A stretch of DNA of 64,000 nt, taken from assembly GCF_002803845.1 (NCBI RefSeq), contig NZ_CP024985.1, positions 5,963,501 to 6,027,500 on the forward strand, written 5' to 3'. The translations under genes and the position numbers were made by a program. A model generated the notes under the pieces. That model made no database searches. It had not been told where the DNA came from and worked only from the letters and a program-made list of their open reading frames with translations. Below are positions 60,501 to 64,000 of this stretch, one piece after another. This stretch comes from Streptomyces lavendulae subsp. lavendulae (GTDB lineage: Bacteria > Actinomycetota > Actinomycetes > Streptomycetales > Streptomycetaceae). The stretch's first letter is position 1; each line of letters starts with the position of its first letter.

Positions 60501-60741
60501 CGCGCATGGTGCGGAACCGGGGGAAGACGTCCTTGAAGACGCGGGCCTCGATGTGGTGTGCGCCGGGCATGCCGTTCGCGGTCGGCGGGCCCTCGTAGAA
60601 GACCCACTCGGGGCGTCCCTCGGACTGCTCCAGGGTCTTGGCGAAGGTCTTGCTCTCGCGCCAGAAGTCGAGGACGGCGTGCTCAAGGGCAGGCAGGTCG
60701 ACCTGGGCGGGTACCGGGCGGTACTGCGGCGGTGTGGTCAT
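57595..60741 (-). CDS. ileS: Isoleucyl-tRNA synthetase, IleRS2-like, with altered HIGH motif
   Basis: A 1048-residue class I aminoacyl-tRNA synthetase. Catalytic core with EGPPTANGMPGAHHIEAR (residues 49-66), editing domain (LVWTTTPWTLVSNTAVAAHPE), KMSKS loop as GRKMSKHLGN, and a long C-terminal anticodon-binding region. The class signature HxGH reads Gly60-Ala-His-His63 instead. The length and overall sequence fit the eukaryote-like IleRS2 type common in actinobacteria. ATG 60741 has GGAGGAAGAG upstream; that ribosome-binding site can be sequestered by the T-box leader. Confidence 0.95.
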   Translation of the reverse strand: MTTPPQYRPVPAQVDLPALEHAVLDFWRESKTFAKTLEQSEGRPEWVFYEGPPTANGMPGAHHIEARVFKDVFPRFRTMRGYHVARKAGWDCHGLPVELAVEKELGFNGKQDIEAYGIAEFNAKCRESVTRHTDAFAELTTRMGYWVDLDDAYRTMDPEYVESVWWSLKEIFNKGLLTQDHRVAPWCPRCGTGLSDHELAQGYETVVDPSVYVRFPLTSGPLAGEAALLVWTTTPWTLVSNTAVAAHPEVTYVVATDGTEKLVVAQPLLEKSLGEGWEATGQTFTGKEMERWTYQRPFELVDFPEPAHYVVNAEYVTTEDGTGLVHQSPAFGADDLAVCRAYGLPVVNPVRPDGTFEEEVPLVGGVFFKKADEKLTADLDARGLLFKHIAYEHSYPHCWRCHTALLYYAQPSWYIRTTAVKDAMLRENEKTNWFPDSVKQGRFGDWLNNNIDWALSRNRYWGTPLPIWRCEENHLTCVGSRAELSELSGQDHSALDPHRPYIDDVTFTCTAEGCSLEAVRVPEVIDAWYDSGSMPFAQWGYPYKNKEIFEKRYPAQFISEAIDQTRGWFYTLMAVGTLVFDKSSYENVVCLGHILAEDGRKMSKHLGNILQPIPLMDQHGADAVRWFMAAGGSPWAARRVGHGTIQEVVRKTLLTYWNTVAFQALYARTSNWAPSAADPAPADRTVLDRWLLSELHTLVTDVTEAMEAYDTQRAGKLLSAFVDDLSNWYVRRSRRRFWQGDKGALRTLHEVVETVTRLMAPLTPFITERVWQDMIVPVTPEAPESVHLSGWPAADASAIDPVLSQQMLLVRRLVELGRATRAESGVKTRQPLSRALVGAVGFDALSPELQAQITEELNVSSLASLSEVGGSLVDTTAKANFRALGKRFGKGVQDVAKAVAAADAAALSLALRAGSAEVEVNGESVALTPEEVIITETPREGWSVASDSGATVALDLEITPELKLAGLARDAIRLIQEARKNSGLDVADRIALRWSATEPEVVTALTDHAALIADEVLATDFASGEGDAAYGEPFTDEPLSLTFRLRKA

Positions 60742-61012
60742 GAGGCTGAACTCTTCCTCCGGCGGGGTGTCAATTCCGTCCGGAGGGACGAGAGCACTGG
60801 TGCTCCCGCGGTACCACCCTCCTTGGCCCCCGGACAGGTCCGGCGGCCCCCTCATTGGGGTGCGAAGCCGGTTCTACTCGCCCCACGGGGATCCGTACGG
60901 GCTTTCTTCCGGCGGCTCCGGGGTGATCCTTCGCATCGCGCTCGCCCCCGGGCTCTCACCGTCCCCGGGTCGCTCCTGGCTGCGTCCGACGCTACTCGTC
61001 CCCATCCATGCC
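60742..61012 (-). ncRNA. T-box leader of ileS (translational type)
   Basis: Read on the minus strand, the conserved T-box bulge GGAGGGTGGTACCGCGGG lies at 60805-60822. Upstream is a compact stem I with a candidate Ile specifier ATC in AAGGATCACC. Downstream, CCTCCGG (of CGTCCCTCCGGACG) can pair with CCGGAGG of the ileS Shine-Dalgarno region, so uncharged tRNA-Ile would expose the ribosome-binding site instead of preventing termination. Short-stem translational ileS T-boxes are known in Actinobacteria. The 5' boundary is approximate. The 260 bp between it and the DksA-like gene show no further gene. Confidence 0.9.
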
Positions 61013-61274
61013 TCTCGCTGCGCCCAGTGTAAGGGCCGGGGCCCGGGTCGGCAGACCGGTTATCGCCGAGCCCGCGGCGTGACCCGGACGGGCTGATCGG
61101 CCGGTACGGGATCCGGCGGGGCGGGCGGGGCGGATTACCGGGCTTCCCGCTGGGCACAACGGATGCAGGTTGACCTCGATGGACGCGTGCCCCGTTGCCG
61201 TGCGGCCGGCGCCGATTTATCGTTCCGGCACGATCCGCGAACAAGATCACAGTATGTGAAAAGGGGCCGCGGCC

Positions 61275-61973
61275 ATGGTGGCGAAGAAGACGGCGGCGGC
61301 GAAGACCGCCGTGAAGAAGGCCGCCGCGAAGAAGACCGCGGCGGCGAAGAAGGCCCCGGCGAAGACGGCCGACGCCACGGCGCAGAAGGCGGCCGCGAAG
61401 AGCACCACGGGCAAGGCGGCGGCCACCCCGGCCGCAGCCGAGGGGGCGGCCCCGGCCGCGCGGAAGACGGGAGCTCGGAAAGTGGTTGCCAAGAAGACTG
61501 CGGGTACGGCCAGGAAGACGGCCGCTGCGGCCACCAGCGGGCTCCCCAAGGCGCGGGCCACGGCGGCCACCACGCCCGGCGAGCTCGCCGTACGCCCCGG
61601 CGAGGACCCCTGGACCGAGCAGGAGGTCGAGGAGGCCCGTACGGAGCTGGTCTCGGAGATCCTGCGGCTGCGCACCGAGCTCGACGCCTCCGAGGTGGCC
61701 ATCACGGGCCTGATGCGGGACTCGGGGGACGGCGCGGGCGACGACCAGGCCGACACCGGGACCAAGAACATCACCCGGGAGTCCGAGCTGGCCCTCGCCG
61801 CGAACGCCACCTCGATGCTGGAGCAGACCGAGCGGGCCCTGGAACGCCTGGAGGCGGGCACGTACGGGCTCTGCGAGAACTGCGGGCAGCCCATCGGCAA
61901 GGCGCGGATGCAGGCCTTCCCGCGGGCCACCCTGTGCGTGGACTGCAAGCAGAAGCAGGAGCGGAGGCACTAG
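61275..61973 (+). CDS. DksA/TraR-type zinc-finger protein with histone H1-like N-terminus
   Basis: A 232-residue protein. The first ~95 residues are Lys/Ala-rich with AAKK/KKTAAA units like histone H1 tails or the C-terminus of mycobacterial HupB. The C-terminal ~125 residues have a DksA-like coiled coil (WTEQEVEEARTELVSEILRLRTELDASE) and a four-Cys zinc finger (CENC ... CVDC) in GLCENCGQPIGKARMQAFPRATLCVDCK. It may bind RNA polymerase, DNA or both. ATG 61275; AAAAGGGG lies about 9 nt upstream. Confidence 0.88.
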   Translation: MVAKKTAAAKTAVKKAAAKKTAAAKKAPAKTADATAQKAAAKSTTGKAAATPAAAEGAAPAARKTGARKVVAKKTAGTARKTAAAATSGLPKARATAATTPGELAVRPGEDPWTEQEVEEARTELVSEILRLRTELDASEVAITGLMRDSGDGAGDDQADTGTKNITRESELALAANATSMLEQTERALERLEAGTYGLCENCGQPIGKARMQAFPRATLCVDCKQKQERRH

Positions 61974-62038
61974 GCACGAGGTGCGTCCCCTGACGTACTC
62001 TCGTGTCTCGTCGGGATCGAGCTAGTCGAGGGACTCAC

Positions 62039-62605
62039 GTGGCAGAGGCGGAGCGCATCATCGGTACGCCGGAGGTCGGGGACGACGCCGAGCCGCAGCC
62101 GGGTCCGGACGCGCCCAGGGGGCGCCGGCGGATCACGGCGCTGCTCGTCGTCGCGGTGCTCGCGTACCTGGTCGACCTCGGCAGCAAGATGCTGGTCGTG
62201 GCCCGGCTGGAGCACCAGCCCCCGATCCGGGTCCTCGGCGACCTGCTGCAGTTCAACGCGATCCGCAACCCCGGCGCCGCCTTCGGCTTCGGCGAGGCGT
62301 TCACGATCATCTTCACCTGCATCGCGGCGACCGTGATCGTGGTGATCGTCCGGCTGGCCCGCAAGCTGTACAGCCTGCCGTGGGCGATCGCCCTCGGTCT
62401 GCTGCTGGGCGGCGCGCTGGGCAACCTCACCGACCGGATCTTCCGTTCGCCGGGCGTGTTCCGCGGCGCGGTCGTCGACTTCATCGCCCCCGCCCACTTC
62501 GCCGTCTTCAACCTCGCGGACTCGGCGATCGTGTGCGGCGGCATCCTGATCGTCCTGCTGTCCTTCAAGGGCCTGGACCCGGACGGCACCGTGCACAAGG
62601 ACTGA
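62039..62605 (+). CDS. lspA: Lipoprotein signal peptidase LspA
   Basis: A 188-residue membrane aspartyl protease with four helices, cleaving prolipoprotein signal peptides after lipidation. Catalytic Asp residues lie in GALGNLTDRIF and VFNLADSAIVCGG; FNAIRNPGAAFGF is also conserved. GTG 62039 with GAGGG upstream gives a ~40-residue cytoplasmic extension; an earlier start would overlap sequence without similarity. Confidence 0.92.
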   Translation: MAEAERIIGTPEVGDDAEPQPGPDAPRGRRRITALLVVAVLAYLVDLGSKMLVVARLEHQPPIRVLGDLLQFNAIRNPGAAFGFGEAFTIIFTCIAATVIVVIVRLARKLYSLPWAIALGLLLGGALGNLTDRIFRSPGVFRGAVVDFIAPAHFAVFNLADSAIVCGGILIVLLSFKGLDPDGTVHKD

Positions 62606-62691
62606 TCCGCGGGCCCGTCGCGGGCCGATCGCGCGCTGGTCCCGGGCCGATCGCGGGAATGGTCCTCTGCCGAGTCCTGCATACTCGACAG

Positions 62692-63633
62692 GTGAGTACG
62701 ATTCCCGAGATCCGCACCCTGCCCGTTCCCGATGGCCTCGAAGGCGAGCGCGTCGACGCCGCCATCGCCCGTATGTTCGGTTTCTCCCGGACGAAGGCGG
62801 CCGAGCTGGCGTCGGAGGGGAAGGTCTCGGTCGACGGCAGCGTCGTCGGCAAGTCCGAGCGCGTGCACGGCGGCGCCTGGCTCGAAGTCGAGATGCCCGC
62901 CCCGCCGCGCCCGGTCGAGCTCGTCGCCGAACCCGTGCCCGGCATGGAGATCGTCCACGACGACGACGACATCGTCGTGATCATGAAGCCGGTCGGCGTC
63001 GCCGCGCACCCGAGCCCCGGCTGGACCGGCACCACCGTCATCGGCGGCCTCGCCGCCGCCGGCTACCGGATCTCCACCTCCGGCGCGTCCGAGCGGCAGG
63101 GCATCGTCCACCGCCTCGACGTCGGCACCTCCGGCCTGATGGCCGTCGCCAAGTCCGAGCGCGCGTACACCTCGCTGAAGAACCAGTTCCGCGAGCGGGT
63201 CGTCGACAAGCGCTACCACGCGCTGGTGCAGGGGCACCCGGACCCGATGAGCGGCACCATCGACGCGCCGATCGGGCGCCACCCCAGCGCCGACTACAAG
63301 TGGGCGGTGACCCAGGACGGCAAGGCCTCCGTCACCCACTACGACCTGATCGAGGCGTTCCGCGCCGCGTCGCTGCTGGACATCAAGCTGGAGACGGGCC
63401 GCACGCACCAGATCCGCGTGCACATGTCCGCCCACCGCCACCCCTGCGTCGGCGACCTGACCTACGGCGCCGACCCGACCGTCGCCAAGCGGCTCGGGCT
63501 GACCCGGCAGTGGCTGCACGCCGTGCGGCTCGGCTTCGAACACCCGTCCGACGGGCAGTGGGTCGAGTTCGAGAGCGGCTACCCGGCCGACCTCCAGCAC
63601 GCGCTGGATGTGATCCGGGCCGAGAGCCAGTGA
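62692..63633 (+). CDS. RluD-family 23S rRNA pseudouridine synthase
   Basis: A 313-residue enzyme with an N-terminal S4 RNA-binding domain (GERVDAAIARMFGFSRTKAAELASEGKVSVDG) and the RluA-type catalytic domain with the essential Asp in GIVHRLDVGTSGLMAVAKSE, plus LETGRTHQIRVHM. It corresponds to the family members that modify helix 69 of 23S rRNA. GTG 62692 is preceded by CATACT six nucleotides upstream and no ribosome-binding site, so the message may be leaderless. Confidence 0.92.
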   Translation: MSTIPEIRTLPVPDGLEGERVDAAIARMFGFSRTKAAELASEGKVSVDGSVVGKSERVHGGAWLEVEMPAPPRPVELVAEPVPGMEIVHDDDDIVVIMKPVGVAAHPSPGWTGTTVIGGLAAAGYRISTSGASERQGIVHRLDVGTSGLMAVAKSERAYTSLKNQFRERVVDKRYHALVQGHPDPMSGTIDAPIGRHPSADYKWAVTQDGKASVTHYDLIEAFRAASLLDIKLETGRTHQIRVHMSAHRHPCVGDLTYGADPTVAKRLGLTRQWLHAVRLGFEHPSDGQWVEFESGYPADLQHALDVIRAESQ

Positions 63634-64000
63634 CGTCCGTCTCGGTGCGGGTGGCCTCCTCGGAGGCCGACCTGGCCGCCTGCTACGCGGTGCGGACCGA
63701 CGTGTTCGTGGTCGAGCAGTCCGTGCCGGAGTCGATCGAGTACGACACGTACGACGCGGTCGCCGTGCACGTGCTGGCCGTGGGCCCGGACGGCGAGGCC
63801 CTGGGTACCGGACGCCTGCTGCACGGCCCCGAGGCCCTCGCCAAGACCGGCTCGCCGGAGGTCGGCTCGCTGGGGCGCCTCGCCGTACGGAAGTCCGCGC
63901 GCGGGCTGGGAGTCGGGGTCGCGCTGGTCCGGGCGATCGAGGCGGAGGCGGCCGGTCTGGGCCTGACGGCGGTCGACCTCGGTGCGCAGACGCATGCGCT
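63630..64000 (+). CDS. GNAT-family N-acetyltransferase (3' end outside the window)
   Basis: A GTG overlapping the pseudouridine synthase stop (GTGA) opens a frame that runs off the window after 123 codons. The translated part (FVVEQSVPESIEYDTYDAVAVHVLAV ... GRLAVRKSARGLGVGVALVRAIEAEAAGLGL) shows the GNAT acetyl-CoA-binding Q/RxxGxG/A-like loop (RKSARGLGVGVAL), close to ElaA-type acetyltransferases. The substrate is unknown. Confidence 0.85.
   Translation, partial: MTSVSVRVASSEADLAACYAVRTDVFVVEQSVPESIEYDTYDAVAVHVLAVGPDGEALGTGRLLHGPEALAKTGSPEVGSLGRLAVRKSARGLGVGVALVRAIEAEAAGLGLTAVDLGAQTHA

Noticed and set aside
57718..61032. Long plus-strand open frame opposite ileS and its T-box
   Set aside because: Antisense of ileS; runs through the T-box leader and has no family similarity.

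Overview
The window is a stretch of a Streptomyces chromosome. The evidence is the very high GC content, GTG and TTG starts, translational coupling through ATGA and GTGA overlaps, many apparently leaderless genes, and a gene order that (from memory) follows the S. coelicolor segment from about SCO2123 down to SCO2072. Nearly everything is core-genome material. The one clear accessory patch is a 2.8 kb cassette at about 15372-18145.

Left part (1-15.3 kb): a membrane protein and an alpha/beta hydrolase (minus strand); plsC, then the macS-macR two-component pair; a phosphofructokinase with PPi-type signature residues and a Crp-like site in its promoter; a D-2-hydroxyacid dehydrogenase. A fused anthranilate synthase follows, preceded by a 23-codon leader ORF with three consecutive Trp codons and an attenuator hairpin. 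It diverges from a class II DAHP synthase, so entry to the shikimate pathway and the first Trp-specific step sit back to back. Then come bacterioferritin-associated ferredoxin (with an iron box) convergent with bacterioferritin, a sulfite-oxidase-like protein, a His-rich DUF4396 protein behind a CsoR-type operator, endonuclease IV and the PASTA kinase PknL.

Cassette (15.4-18.1 kb): two nearly identical copies of a ~493 bp non-coding repeat in inverted orientation flank a GntR/UTRA regulator, a divergent Nudix hydrolase and two small ORFs. The GntR gene is broken by an exact 22-bp tandem duplication. Three copies of a palindrome of the form ACTCnTGTrCATGAGT lie at the promoters of the cassette. 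No transposase or integrase is present.

Middle (18.1-38.9 kb): thiO-thiS-thiG behind a TPP riboswitch; a ferredoxin-reductase-like flavoprotein; an Rv2175c-family DNA-binding protein (the mycobacterial homologue is a PknL substrate); thiE; metF; several membrane or unknown proteins (DUF4126, DUF3040, a Tyr-rich-tail protein); a methyltransferase; a HEPN protein. Next is an ABC/YhgE-Pip/TetR operon with a perfect 26-bp operator, a moxR-DUF58-transglutaminase operon, and a beta-carbonic anhydrase.

Right part (39.2-64 kb): the division and cell-wall (dcw) cluster rsmH-ftsL-ftsI-murE-murF-mraY-murD-ftsW-murG-ftsQ-ftsZ, followed by pgeF, a YggS-family PLP protein, sepF, sepG and divIVA. These genes make lipid II, flip and polymerise it at the septum, and position FtsZ and polar growth. 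ileS follows on the opposite strand, with a translational T-box leader and an altered class I signature motif (GAHH in place of HxGH). A DksA-like protein with a histone-H1-like tail, lspA, a RluD-family pseudouridine synthase and a truncated GNAT acetyltransferase end the window. No tRNA, rRNA, CRISPR array, prophage or biosynthetic cluster was recognised.
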